A stretch of 48,171 bases of DNA from Annulohypoxylon bovei var. microspora (taxonomy: Eukaryota; Ascomycota; Sordariomycetes; Xylariales; Hypoxylaceae), in NCBI GenBank assembly GCA_022836615.1, contig MU405403.1:6459-54629 (forward strand), given 5' to 3'. The stretch's first letter is position 1; every line of letters begins with the position of its first letter. Positions 10,317 through 21,762 of this stretch are shown piece after piece. Position numbers and translations under genes: made by a program. Below the pieces are notes generated by a model. That model had not been told where the DNA came from and searched no databases. It worked only from the letters and a program-made list of their open reading frames with translations.

Positions 10317-11072
10317 ATGGGTTCCTTTCCTGATGAGAAATCTACCAAGGCCGAAATGCATGCACGTCTTACTACGGACGCCAAGTCTAGTAAATCAAGC
10401 CGGACGCGCACCTCCAAACCCCTTCTCGCCATCCTCACTCTCCTGTCCCTCGCCGGTGCTGCCTTCTACTTCTACCGAAATGGTGTCCCCTTCTACCAAA
10501 CACCCATATTATCTCCTTCCTGGAACGATGAATCTGAATGGCCCATTCCCAAGATCCCAGGCCCTGAACTCCCCGTCCCCGTTGAGCCATTCGAGCCTCT
10601 CAAGCGCTACAGCCTCGACTACGGCAAGGTCGCTTGCTGGCAGGACGGCGGGGTGTGGATCAAAGAGCTCACGCCCGTAGAGATGTCTTCTCTGGGTATC
10701 GATCGCTTCCGGGACACGGCCCGCGCGCTCGAACAGGCGGACGAGGACGCATTCTGCACGCGCCTGCGCATGCACGGCGCAAGTTTCTGGCAGCTGCCGC
10801 CACAATGGCCCGAGCATGTCAACTGGTGCGAAGCTATGGACGATTGTGTGAAGCCGACGAAGAAGGTGAGCCTCGAGGTGGGCTTTCCGGCGAGCGGTGG
10901 TGTGTGGATGCTCGATAGGAGTCAGGGGTGGGAAGGGCTGTACCCGCAGAGTTTGGGCCTGCGAAACGCCCTTACGATGGACGAGAGGTGCGAGGTTATC
11001 AAGGATCTAGGCGGACGCTTCTGTGAGGATATCCAGGCGTGCCCAGAGATGGCTGCTTTATTAAGACCATAG
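10317..11072 (+). CDS. Single-pass membrane protein of unknown function
   Basis: A single-exon frame of 251 residues; the ATG context ACAATCATGG is good. About 34 polar, basic residues are followed by one hydrophobic segment at about 36-54 (LLAILTLLSLAGAAFYFY), then a soluble part of about 195 residues with several Trp and six or so Cys, for example WCEAMDDC and RFCEDIQAC. The layout (short basic tail, one membrane span, Cys-containing lumenal part) suggests a type II membrane protein of the secretory pathway. I do not recognise the family. Codon use is GC-rich and normal for the region. Confidence 0.75.
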   Translation: MGSFPDEKSTKAEMHARLTTDAKSSKSSRTRTSKPLLAILTLLSLAGAAFYFYRNGVPFYQTPILSPSWNDESEWPIPKIPGPELPVPVEPFEPLKRYSLDYGKVACWQDGGVWIKELTPVEMSSLGIDRFRDTARALEQADEDAFCTRLRMHGASFWQLPPQWPEHVNWCEAMDDCVKPTKKVSLEVGFPASGGVWMLDRSQGWEGLYPQSLGLRNALTMDERCEVIKDLGGRFCEDIQACPEMAALLRP

Positions 11073-11830
11073 AAGGTGTGCAGGGCCCGGAGGCGACGGC
11101 GAAGCAGGGGGCGTTGCTTTTGATCCTGCAGTACGCAATACCGTACCTAGGTAGTGGCAGGTATAGTATGATAGTACTACGATCTTTTGGCTGACGGCGC
11201 GAGTGCAGCGTTTTCCTTTTCCCATTGCCGTACCGCCGTATGTTAGTGGCAAGGCTGAGCCTCCAACGTACCTTGGATACTTATTATTAGTATAAAGCTG
11301 CAATAAAAAACGTACGCTGCAAATACACCCGCATATAGGTATACCAAATTAAAGGATCCTGCGAGCTGACGCTTTCTCCCTGGTCATGAAAATCGGCTTG
11401 TTTTAGATCAAATGTACGAATCGGCTGACGAGGAAAATGTTGGGCGAGTTGGTAGCCGCCGCATCAGCAGCCTCTTGGTCAAGTCCTTTTGCCAAGGCAC
11501 ATTGACGTAGCAATCCTTTTTTTAGGCATGGCTGTAAGAATGTCGGGCCAACATGTTTCGACGCGCGCTGTGCCAGCGTGACATCCTAGCAAAACGACGC
11601 TTCAAATTTCGATGAGTTGGCATTGCCGAAAAGCAGTCACCTTCCAAGCTTCCAGCCGTGAGTCCTATAACTTGCGACTTTCCTTGTCCGCACTTGGCAC
11701 AACCAGCCTGTCGTCTTGCTTCAGTCATTCCCGCCAGCAAAACCCTTCTTAGATACCTACAGATTCTCCATACGCTGTGCACCAGCTGCATCGAGCCGTC
11801 TCATTAAGCTCTTCTTATCTTGCCACCGAT
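11073..11830. other. Intergenic
   Basis: No gene is seen. An exact TACCTAGGTA lies at 11144-11153. The last part is the promoter and leader of the small secreted protein. Confidence 0.4.
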
Positions 11831-12205
11831 ATGTATCCTAAGATTCTGAGCCGGACGGCTTTCGCTCTCCTCGCGGCCTCCGCTTCCGCACAATCCATCT
11901 CCATCGCCCTCTACCACAGTAACACCACCTGCCTGTCCAACGCCCAGGCAGACGTCTCGTACATCTCCTCGCCCGGCGCCGGCTGCCAGAGCGTCAACCT
12001 CTTTCCGAATGGCGAGTACAAAGCCGCCGGCGCATTCAGCGCCAAAGTCACAAGCACAAGTCCCGGCGTGGTGTTGCGGCTTTTTGACGACACGGCGTGC
12101 TCCGACAGTACGCCTGATGAGGCAAAGGGGGATGGAAGTTCAGGTTGTGTCGCTGAAGCGGCGTCGGGGGCTGGGTGGATGAGTTTCAGGGTTGATACTG
12201 CGTAA
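11831..12205 (+). CDS. Small secreted cysteine-containing protein
   Basis: 124 residues from the ATG at 11831. An in-frame ATG 54 bases upstream would bury the signal peptide, so the inner start is chosen. MYPKILSRTAFALLAASASAQS is a clear signal peptide, probably cut after Ala-Ser-Ala. The mature part of about 103 residues has four Cys (TTC, AGC, TAC, SGC contexts), enough for two disulfides, and no other domain that I know. Size, signal and Cys content match the general profile of fungal effector-like or surface proteins, which is a description and not a function. Single exon. Confidence 0.75.
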   Translation: MYPKILSRTAFALLAASASAQSISIALYHSNTTCLSNAQADVSYISSPGAGCQSVNLFPNGEYKAAGAFSAKVTSTSPGVVLRLFDDTACSDSTPDEAKGDGSSGCVAEAASGAGWMSFRVDTA

Positions 12206-13440
12206 AAAGGATAGGGGGAAAAGGGTCGTAGAACAAAAGTCGATCAGAGTTTAAGTTGAAAAAGCGATATCGCAAGTGTTTGATTTTGCTAGATGAACTG
12301 TACTGAGGCACGTTTGCATGAAAGTACGGTGCTCCATTAGTCCATAGGGGGTGCCATTTTTAAATCCCAAAACTTCTAGTCCTGAAAGCTTCTATGCCAT
12401 GTAGGCATTATTTATATGCAAAATGAGTTTGGCGATAATGACACTGGTGTTAATTATAATTCGGTTCTAATACTGGTCTAAGACTATACAAATGGAACCC
12501 TAACACAACATGAGTACCTAGGTAGGTACCTAAGCTATCTGATTATTACCTGCTAATGCCACACAACATAAATACTTACTATTAACGACTTTGCTGAGTT
12601 TATGGCTACCTAGTTTTATCGAAGGAGTTGTACATCTCTAAGAGTTCCGAAAGCAGGAGCTTATATTAGTAATAGTGTCTGTAAGATCTCTTGAAATAAC
12701 AAATGACTTTAGATTATCAATGTTCTAACCGGGCACAAAGTAGTGTATGTAGTTCCATACGGTCTGAACGAGTTAACTTCCCTTTAGGTCAAGTATTAAC
12801 CAGATGTTAGTATGTTAAAGGTTCGTTGAGGAAGAAGCTCGGTCTATCAACATCAAGGCGGGTGGATACATATCTTATCCTCGAGAACTACATGTGCATG
12901 TAAAGGCAGTTTTAGCAGAGTGACGACTATGAATATGTTCATGAAGTATACCGAGTTTTCATGGCTTACACAAAATCAAAACCGAAGACAATAGTAACAG
13001 ACACCTTATTCCGCAAGGGAATTTAGAGACCTCAAAGTGCCGGCATTGGCAGTATTATAACAATGAGGTCCAAAGCTAAGTTGATGACGACTGTGACAAG
13101 GTCGTTCTTGCTTGTGTTTCGATATGATCCGCCAGGCACAGGAGATGACAGTTTGTCATATAGACACCAAGGGAGGAAGGTAATACCAGATCACGATACG
13201 CATGAGGCCGTAGGCTCACCTCTTGAACTTCGTCGTTGTTAGGGGCAAGTGAGGGGAAATGGGACAGTCGTGAGCGTCTTCGGAACGTAATAAACTTACC
13301 CTTTTACATGACAATTTCCATGTTCATATCAAACCAACCCCCCCTTTACCCTTTCTAGCTTGCCGGCTTTAGCTGACACAATTCGATATCTAAGACCGTA
13401 TGATCGTTTTAACTACCAAGCAAACATTGCCGGACAGTAG
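12206..13440. other. Long intergenic region upstream of the FAD-oxidase relic
   Basis: No exon that I can support. TACCTAGGTA occurs at 12515-12524. The rest of the FAD-oxidase gene would be expected here, but I find no FAD-binding motif (GGGHG type) in any frame. Confidence 0.5.
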
Positions 13441-13689
13441 CAGGTTACGCACATTCTGACACCTGCGCTAGAAGCGTTAACACCGAGAGGCGATACGTAC
13501 CTGAACGAGTTTGATTTGCACCAACCCGACTTTCAGGGGGCCCTCTATGGCGGCAGTTACGCTAAGCTCAAGAGTATTAAGGAGAATTATGACCCCTACA
13601 ATGTTTTCTATGGTCTCACGGCCGGGAGCAGCGAAAATTGGAAGATAGAAGCCGACGGCAGACTATGTCAGGCAACTAGGTACAGGTAA
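13441..13689 (+). pseudogene. C-terminal fragment of a berberine-bridge-type FAD oxidoreductase
   Basis: One open frame of 82 codons carries the BBE domain that ends this family: GDTYLNEFDLHQPDF, then YGGSYAKLKSIKENYDPYN, VFYGLTAGSSENW and ADGRLCQ, ending at TAA. These enzymes oxidise alcohols or sugars, or close rings, using FAD bound through an N-terminal domain of some 400 residues. A TAG sits just before the fragment, and no N-terminal exon can be found upstream. GTAGCAG at 13437-13443 could be a splice acceptor for a lost exon. The fragment itself has no internal stop, so the loss may be recent and caused by deletion. Confidence 0.75.
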
Positions 13690-14150
13690 GCAAGCATATG
13701 CAACATTCGTAAGAACTCTTTTCTTAAAGCGGGGGAAGTCGGAATAGTTGTACTATGTGCTAAGGACACTGTCTTGCACTGTATATCTATACGACCAACA
13801 TCTTCCCCATAACTAGTATTATTACTACGTGGCATATTTTCCATTTGTTACAATCCATCGGGAGCTGGTCCACTGTGGTACTTCCACCATCAGGTTAACT
13901 AGGTAGGTACCTGATGTTGGAATGTATTTTTTACACAACTTAACATCCAATGAGATTTATAACTGCCCAGGGGACCAGTTAAATTTCTATTTAATAATCC
14001 ACATCCCTGTACATTGTATAAGAAAGCAACGGATATAACGGAAGCAACGGAAACTCGCAGCTCTGTGTGTCCTTCAAAACTAGGTACCTCCCCCTTGAAC
14101 TCATTTACGAAATACTCTTCTGTTCTACCTATCTAAGAAAAGCAACAAGA
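13690..14150. other. Intergenic, promoter of the aldo-keto reductase
   Basis: AT-biased spacer with an AGGTAGGTACCT motif near 13894. No gene is seen. Confidence 0.4.
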
Positions 14151-15165
14151 ATGGCTTCTACTACTACGACGGGTGGGCTATTTGGGGCTATCCCTTCATT
14201 AAAGTTGAACGATGGCAATGATATTCCCATGGTGCGTGCTTCACTCCAGTACTCTTAACTGTGATATCTAGTTGTTGACCGCTAATCATTGTAGATTTCC
14301 TACGGCTTCGGCACAGCCAACTTTCTACGTGATGATGATCATGTTTCCAAGGTCGCAATGATGGCTATCAAGAATGGGTACTATCATCTAGACGGTGCTG
14401 AAAGCAAGTCTCACCATCTCGCTCAAGAAAGCGGGGAGTGCTTACGTGGTTTTAGCATATGGCAATGAGACCGGGATCGGCGCCGGCATCAAAGCTTCCG
14501 GCATATCCCGAGAGAAGCTATACGTCGTTACGAAGGTCGTCGGAACTAAAGGCCAAGACATACAAGCGGCGCTCGCGTCGTCTCTCCAGAAGCTTGGCGT
14601 AGACTACTTGGATCTCTACCTCGTGCACATCCCCTGGGCAGCGGGGTCGCCGGAGGAGTTACAGCGGATCTGGTCTGAGATGGAGGCAATCAAGGCGTCT
14701 GGGAAAGCGAAGTCGATTGGGGTATCCAACTTCAACCAGGCAGAAATCGAGATCATCCTGCAGACCGCTAAGACGGCCCCCGCCATTAACCAGATCGAGT
14801 ACCACCCGTACCTGCAGCACGGGGACCTAGTCCAGTTCCTCCAGGGAAAGAATATCGCCGTTTCCGCCTATTCGTCCCTAGCAGCCATCACAACGGCGAG
14901 GCCCGGCCCGCTCGATGATGTATACGCTGAGCTCGCGCAGAAGTACGGCGTACCGGAGGGCGACATCGCGTTACGGTGGGTCCTCGATCAGAATGTTCTG
15001 GCTATTACCACAAGTCAGAGCGAGGAGAGGCTCCAAGGGTACCTTCGCACGCTACCTACATTCAAGCTCACGGACGAGGAAATCAAGCGTATTTCGGAGA
15101 TTGGAAAGCAGAAACACTTTAAAGGCCCCGCTGAGGATTATATGAGATCGAAATACTGCTCTTAA
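14151..15165 (+). CDS. Aldo-keto reductase
   Basis: Three exons (14151-14231, 14295-14403, 14456-15165) give 299 residues, the normal family length. AKRs reduce carbonyls with NADPH in a TIM barrel. The tetrad is present: Asp in LDGAE, Tyr in TYGNE, Lys in VVTKVV, His in YLVHIPW. GKAKSIGVSNF and INQIEYHPYLQ are also typical. The start is MASTTTTGGLF; an ATG further up gives only an odd extension. Intron 2 (52 nt) begins with GC rather than GT (AAA|GCAAGT...TTTTAG): reading through gives a stop, while splicing restores the Tyr-containing loop exactly. It lies between the FAD-oxidase relic and a P450, so a small metabolic role is plausible; substrate unknown. Confidence 0.9.
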
Positions 15166-15954
15166 CCTTTCTAGTGTTGAGCATTAAGAGATATTGGCCC
15201 AGCTAGGCACACCTAATGAAACTCTTCAATCTTGCTAGTACTTCGAGTTCTGACTAGACTCTACATCGTTATAGTTTATACAAGCTGTCAATCAAAAGTT
15301 TTGTTCTATCTGCTAAGTATTGTGACTTCAATTTATGTCCTATTAAAGTGTTCATCGATGTGATTTTGAGGATGCCTCAAGCTCCAATGAGAGAGAATCG
15401 AGGTTCAAATAAGGGTAACTTGCTTTACGAAAGGCTGAAAGATCTAGATTTTGTATTTTCTTATAGAAATATGATTGCTTTTACTGGTACCTAGGGTCAA
15501 TGGGCTCATACTTATATGCAGGGCTACGTTGAGAATATTTAGGGACCAGGGTTAGGGTAAGAGTTGGGGTTGGGGTTAAGGCATGTAAGTGCCTCCAGAT
15601 GCTTCTATTGATTCATACCCATTGTTAAAAACACCTAATAACAAAATCTCTAATTGGAAATGTGGCACTAGTCCATTTTGCCTACTTTAATTATAAATTT
15701 AGCTCAAATAATATCTTATTATTTCCTGACTATAACTATGTCATTATTTGAGAACGGTCTTTCACCAACTTCCTAAGTTGATAATACATCTTATGCGCCT
15801 TTCCGTTGCCATGCCCCCTCAGATCAGTGTGTGCACGATGAGTGTTCTCTACCTCCCATATAGGTTGGTTTATTTTACTGCTAGTAGCCGCAGTGAGTTC
15901 AGCCCTCAAGACTACTGCTCCTTATTACGACGTGTAGTCAGGAATTAGGGTAGA
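15166..15954. other. Convergent intergenic region with telomere-like tract
   Basis: It separates the ends of two genes facing each other. About 15549-15581 is G-rich and telomere-like (GGGTTAGGGTAAGAG then TTGGGGTT repeats). Small frames beyond it resemble no family. Confidence 0.45.
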
Positions 15955-17903
15955 CTATATCATTTCTGACTTTGTCACCCGTACCCACATGTTTTCCTCG
16001 ATGAACTGGCTGTAACTTAGAGAATCCCAGGGCTTCATCGGGTTAACTAGCTGGAAATCGAATTCTCGCAACAGCTATAATCGAAGTACCCAGTTAGCGT
16101 ATTGTCACATCACAACTGATTTCTTTCCCACGGCCTCCTTTACTCACCTCGAAGAATATCTTGTTGAGTTCCATAAATGCTACCGGTTTCCCGGCGCACA
16201 TCCAACGGCCATGCCCGAACACCAGTTCAACGTTGCGTTCCATTTCAGCCCGGGCGGCTTCGTCTATTTCCATAAATCTTTCCGGGCGAAAGACATCCGC
16301 GTCCGCACCAAAAAGCTCCGTGGATCGCATCACCGCCGAGGTGTTCATTCCGATAGCGGTTCCGCCCGGGATAAATTTGCCGTGGATCATATCGCCTTCC
16401 GGAGGTACCGACTTAGGGTAAAGGCCAGGAGCTGGTGGCCGCATGCGAATGCCCTCATAGATTACGGCCTGGCTCGAAGTATGGTTAGGATAACACTCTT
16501 GGCTAGAAAGAAATGTAGTCTTCACTAAGAACTAACACATCTAATACTTGATGGAAAGTTAAACACACCTGCAAGTAAGGTATCCGTTTCGCTTCTTCAT
16601 ATGTAATCGGGCTGGACACCTTGCCGTCCCGAACGGTTTGCAAGACCACATTCTTGAATTTCTGATAAACCCGTGGGCAAGCCATCAAGTACAGGAAAGC
16701 TGTGCGAATGACAGATGCCGTGTTCTCGAATCCGGCAATGATCATAAAGAGAGCTTCCGTCTCGCATTCTTGTCGGTCGAGCCCATGACTTATGAACGAC
16801 CCCTATTTTTGGGGTAATGCGTTAGCACTCCACAAAATAACCCCTTTTCCCCTAAAATGAGGAGACTCACAAGCATATCTTTCTTGCCCTCGGCATCACC
16901 TGCAAACCGTTTTGTAACCACATCCTTCGCGATTCTACTCAAGATCAATATAAATTTCTAGGTGTAATTTCGCATTATCGGCTGAGAACTTACCCCATGA
17001 GTTTTCCCATTCCCGCGGGATCTGTCGGTTTCGGACCAAAAAACTTCAGAAAGAGCTGTGAGAATAGCAGATTTCTGAAGTAAGGTACGTCGAGGGCTAT
17101 CGCTATGCTAGCCCAGCTTTCCTTAACGCTGGCAAGGAATCCGTGCACGTCGGAGTCCGTCTTCAGGCATCCAAACTCTTCCCCGAAAGCAGATCGCGTG
17201 ATCACGTCCACGGTATAGAAGGATATGAGCTCCGCGAAGTCCACCGGGTGGAACTCGCCAGACTCGTCGTTTGATATGTATTTACGACGAATCAGATCAA
17301 GAAGCGAATTGATCTGATCGTTAATTCCGGGCTCTAGGGCAGGCGTCTCACGACCTCCATACGCCCCAGCTATCTTTGCCTTGAATTTGTCGTGAGGTCC
17401 AGCCTCGAGAATAGTGAAGACATTGTCGTGGTATGGATCGAATCGCGCGGCCACATACCACTTGAATATCAAGGGTCAGCTAATTTTCATTTGTAAGGTG
17501 AAGCATAGGTAATCGATTATAATCAAATCTATTGTCTTCAACCACATGCTACAGAAAGGATAAATTGCTATGGAAATGTACTCACAGGGTCTCTTCCATA
17601 CGAACTCCGAGCACCGTTTATCTTCCTGATGACTTCTGGATCATCCGTGGAAAGCTCGTTTGGCCCGACTCTAAACAAGGGACCATATTTCTTATACATG
17701 TCCCGATACACCCAGAACTGTTCCCCGCTCTTCGCGACATTCGCCAGCCACAGGTACGAAAAGGAGGCGAGAAACGGCCCGGGGATATCTCGGAGACGGT
17801 ACCAAGTCGCGAAGGCTGAAATTGCGTAATAAGCCACTGCTGCGATCGTGCCGGCTACGACCCAAACCCCTCCGGATGACCACTCCCAATTGATGAAAGC
17901 CAT
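15955..17903 (-). CDS. Cytochrome P450 monooxygenase
   Basis: Six exons (17903-17586, 17460-16994, 16934-16871, 16802-16569, 16468-16148, 16074-15955) join in phase to 507 residues, the usual P450 length. An N-terminal membrane anchor (about 13-32) and a proline hinge (RDIPGP) place it in the ER. Key motifs: I-helix AGFENTAS; K-helix EGIRMRPP with ExxR; DVFRPERF; and the heme loop FGHGRWMCAGKP with the Cys thiolate. It resembles the broad fungal group that includes pisatin demethylase-like enzymes, but the substrate cannot be told. Donors are GTGAGT, GTAAGT, GTGAGT, GTGTGT, GTGAGT. It converges on the aldo-keto reductase. Confidence 0.92.
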
Positions 17904-19027
17904 GATGAGCTCAGCGGATTAACAGGTCGGTACCTGTGTAGAAGACAGAGAGAGGTGTGAACCGCACAATTTAAATTTTCGAGGACGTGGAGGGATGTCA
18001 GCCCTAGTTAACCCTCCTAGTCTGTATTAATGAACGTACGTAGATTATCATGCTGATCACCCATTCGAGCTCACCCCTCACCAACGCCATACTCCTTCCA
18101 TGTATCTCTGAGCCGAAAAGGACACAATTGACATGCCTTCACACGCCAGCGTATGCATCTATCAACCAACCATCTCGACGCCCAATCACGAGCGATCGAT
18201 ATAACAGAATCACGCCGTGACCGTTTCAAGTTGGCGTGCTATGCACTAAACAGCATGTGCTAAAATGCCCTGCAGGCGGGTAGCGCATCAATTTAAGTCG
18301 AGAGATCGCGTACGTCCTCGCGGTAGCTCGCACCACGAATGCGGTCATCATGATCGGTCCGCGTTCTAGAACAGACGAAACCCCCCCACCCCGGTCCAAG
18401 TGTAGAAAACCGTTGTTCGATTTGAGCAAGCCGACGGCTCTAAACGTAAGCGTAGGCCGCATAAGTCGTTAAGGGTTTTCGGTCGGCTAGCCAATTAGGC
18501 TAGTAGGCCCTGGGCTAACACGCTGCGGTGGAGCATGACAGGCTCATGATTACCTGATATCTCACAGGTTGAGCCCTAGTATAGTGCCTGTAGGAGGCCG
18601 AATTCCTTGGTTAGGTGACATCGTCCCTGGAAAGTACGCTATGCTGCATATCTAAACCCCTACTGTTGGCTGCTTAAACGCGGAAAATAGCAATGATTAT
18701 CAGTTTAAGTTCCACAGCATATTCGTTGGCATGTAAATTTAACTATTTCAACTCCGCAGTTGAGTTGTCGTAAAGGCCATATTGACAAGAATAAAACTTG
18801 TTCTTACTATGCAAGTTTGATTATCTTTTATTGTCGGGATCAAACCTGGTCATCGAATTACTTATTAGTCATATTATCGCACCATGTACTGATAGGAAAC
18901 CCACTCTTGGAACTTAATAAAGGTCCCCTTAAAAATTTAATTATTTTGGTGAAAAGCTGTATGGTTCTCATGGCTCATTTTTTTCATTGATAGATCAAGT
19001 CCAAGGGTATCATTAATCGTTGTCAGA
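17904..19027. other. Intergenic, about 1.1 kb
   Basis: No gene is seen. CCCCCACCCCGGTCCAAGTG (18383-18402) is a near copy of 5215-5234. The left part is the promoter side of the P450. Confidence 0.4.
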
Positions 19028-20870
19028 TCATTTTTCGTCCGGGACCCCCAATTCGGCTCTCCTACTCCGAACTTCCTCCACAGCGCCCGCCGGGTCAGTG
19101 GCTTCCGGGTGGCGCAACTGCCATTCGATGCAAACATTCAGTGCTTCGGTCATCCATTTGCCGGGCTTGACGCGCAATGCTTTGGCAAGCTCTTTTCCAT
19201 CAATAAGTCGTTTCAATGATGGAGCTTCCAAGACATCAAGCTCTTGTAGATGATCCAGGAAGAGTTGCCACTTGCGCAGGAAGTCCTCTTTGCTAACTGT
19301 TGGCTTGTTAACATGTGTAAAGAATATGCAGAAACTCCAGAGTCTTACCAGTTTTTTCGGAGCCTGGAGCTAGAGCATCCATAGCCTCAGCTAAGAGAGC
19401 ATACAAAACTTGTACTCTCCAATGACCAGCTTTCGAATCCCAGTGCCGAATAGCCATACCGAATCTACCCCTTTCCGTGATGGAAGGTGCATTTGTTGAG
19501 ACTGCTGTCACCAGGGACATTATGTCCGCTCTGTTATTGTGTGCGGCAGTTGCCAGATCACTTAACTTGTTAGGTGTCTTGATACCTTCGCGCGCAGCTA
19601 AGGTTACGAAAGGAGGTGGTTGCTTGCCCTTCCCACTATAGGGAGGGTCTTCAACATTCTCCCAGGGGCAGATGGCTGCTAGAATCCAAGCATAGTAGTC
19701 AGCCTCGTCTGATCGCACGAGCACATCATAGATAGAACCAGGCGTCTTATTCCGGCGAAGTGAATCTAAAAGTTCATAGGCTAGTTTCCAATTAGAAATA
19801 TCAGGGGTTGGGATGTTTGAATGAGTTGGGTCTGTGAAAACTGTATGGTAAAGCCCAAGTCTCTCGAGGTATTCCAAGGACTTGCGAGGATGGTTGCCTG
19901 TATCATCTCATTATTAAATTATGGCGATGATCCCTTTCCGTATGAACTTACCTTTGAGCATTTTCTCGATCTCGACACCGACTCTCTCACGACTGATCTT
20001 TAGCCGGAGAGCATCTAGGACGCGACGATCACCCATGACCTCCTCGGCAGCAGGGTCAATAGTAAATTCTAGGCGACTAGCAAATCTGACTAATCGAAGC
20101 ACGCGGAGAGGATCGTCCATAAAGGTCTGGAATGGTTCCAAAGGTGTTCTGATCAATCGTGCCTTCATATCTTTCAGACCGGTAGTGAAGTCCTCGACTT
20201 TGCCAGTGTTGAGATTGTAGAAAAGAGCATTGATAGTAGCATCTCTCCGTAGTGCATCCTCTTCGGCAGTACCAAACTCCATCTGAGGATTGCGGCTGTC
20301 TTCGGTGTAGGTCTCCTTGCGGAGATTGACGAAATCAACATCATATCCAAAGAGCTTGATAGTCGTAGTCTCAAGATGCTTAGACTTTTCCGGATTTCGA
20401 GCAATCTTATGAAGACCACCAACATCCGACTCTTCGATACCGTGCTTCTCGACCGTGTCAGGCTGTTGGCATAACTCGCATAGTTGTAGCGTAAAAGCTT
20501 CACCAGTCATAACATTAATAGCTGTATCAATATCATGTGATTGGACCCCTAGTAGCTTGTCTCGGACCCATCCACCGGCCCAGCGCAGTACAACTGGCTC
20601 TTCTACTTTTCCTGATCCATTTATGAATTTCGCAGCATCTAACAGTAGGTCTTTGAGCTGAGCCTCCTTGGAGGTGAGCTCAATAGTGGTAGTGATCGGT
20701 TGCGCTTCCATCTTCCTAATACGAGAAGGCGGTTGAGTATTGAAGCTGTCACCTAACGCCTCTAACTTTCTCTTTACCATGAGGGACAGAGAGGAAAAGC
20801 GAAAACGTATTTCAGATCTTGTACAGAAGCTTGGGATAGAATGAAGAGGGAGGCGGAGCAAGGGTCGCAT
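19028..20870 (-). CDS. CCA1: CCA-adding tRNA nucleotidyltransferase
   Basis: Three exons (20870-19952, 19897-19349, 19296-19028) give 578 residues. The enzyme adds CCA to tRNA 3' ends. Class II motifs: GGWVRDKLLG with SHDIDTAI (the DxD metal ligands), RRDATINALFYNL, DDPLRVLRLVRFASR for base choice, and ERVGVEIEKMLKG. From the first Met the N-terminus is Arg-rich with no acidic residue for 19 positions (MRPLLRLPLHSIPSFCTR), like a mitochondrial presequence; Met31 (MVKRKLE) would start a form without it. Yeast CCA1 is known to make organellar and cytosolic forms from alternative starts, so the same is likely here. Both introns have canonical GTAAGN donors. Confidence 0.93.
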
Positions 20871-21762
20871 TGAGTTGGGAATGAGTCAACCGGAGACAGG
20901 AATGACTTGAAGTTCAGGGCGTACCCAAGGCAGAACTAGATATTAGGTCATTCTCTGAGTCATCTGTGATTCCTGGAGGACAGCCGTAGAACTATCAGGT
21001 TGTTTGTAATACGGTTGTTCAGGGCCTCGTTTGTTGTGTTTCCACCTAATAAAAATTAAAGAAGAGAGATGCCAGCTGTGATACAGTTGAAAGTAAAAGC
21101 TCACAAATGACAGCTGCCAGAGACTGGATCTAGTGCAAAGAATCCGATTGGTCCGTCAGCTTAAGCATTGACCACCACAAATACCCCACCTTAATTCCGG
21201 AGTGCAACATTTACTCTAACGAAGCAAGGATCCGTACTCTCATCAGTTCCTATACAAGACCAAGAAGCCATAAAGGACCAATTAAAGCTCAGAGATCTCT
21301 ACCCATCGAGTAATATGGACGTATCAATAATAGATAGACATATTACTCCTAGTCTTGTTATCGAAACAGAACCACCGAAATCAACCAAACGACTCCGGAA
21401 GACTTTCGGCATCGTACCGAATGAAACGACCAAGATCCGTCTGTGCTTGTAATCTTCGTACCCGCTTAGATCCTCAGATCCTCAGATCTCCCAGATTCTT
21501 GTTTACTTACTGATATTTCATAGTGGCATCGTGCTGGCATATTTCTAACCGCTTCGTCGGTTTTGGTAGTTGAAATAAGAAGTTTGCAATGTGTCGATAC
21601 TTATTAGTATGACTAGGAAGGGTTGATAGCCCTCAGCATAGAGCAAACGGCGATAATATCATATAATATCATAGACTAACTAGACCGATGTTTCTTAAAC
21701 CATTCAAGAAGTTTACTCTCAATGATCTCCTCAAAAGGAGAGCTATTTTCCTAAATGGGTAA
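20871..21762. other. Intergenic, upstream of CCA1
   Basis: No gene is seen. A short CAGATCCT repeat lies near 21472-21490. Confidence 0.4.

Noticed and set aside
15748..15948. 66-codon frame beyond the P450 stop
   Set aside because: No family resemblance, atypical composition, and it would overlap the likely 3' UTR.
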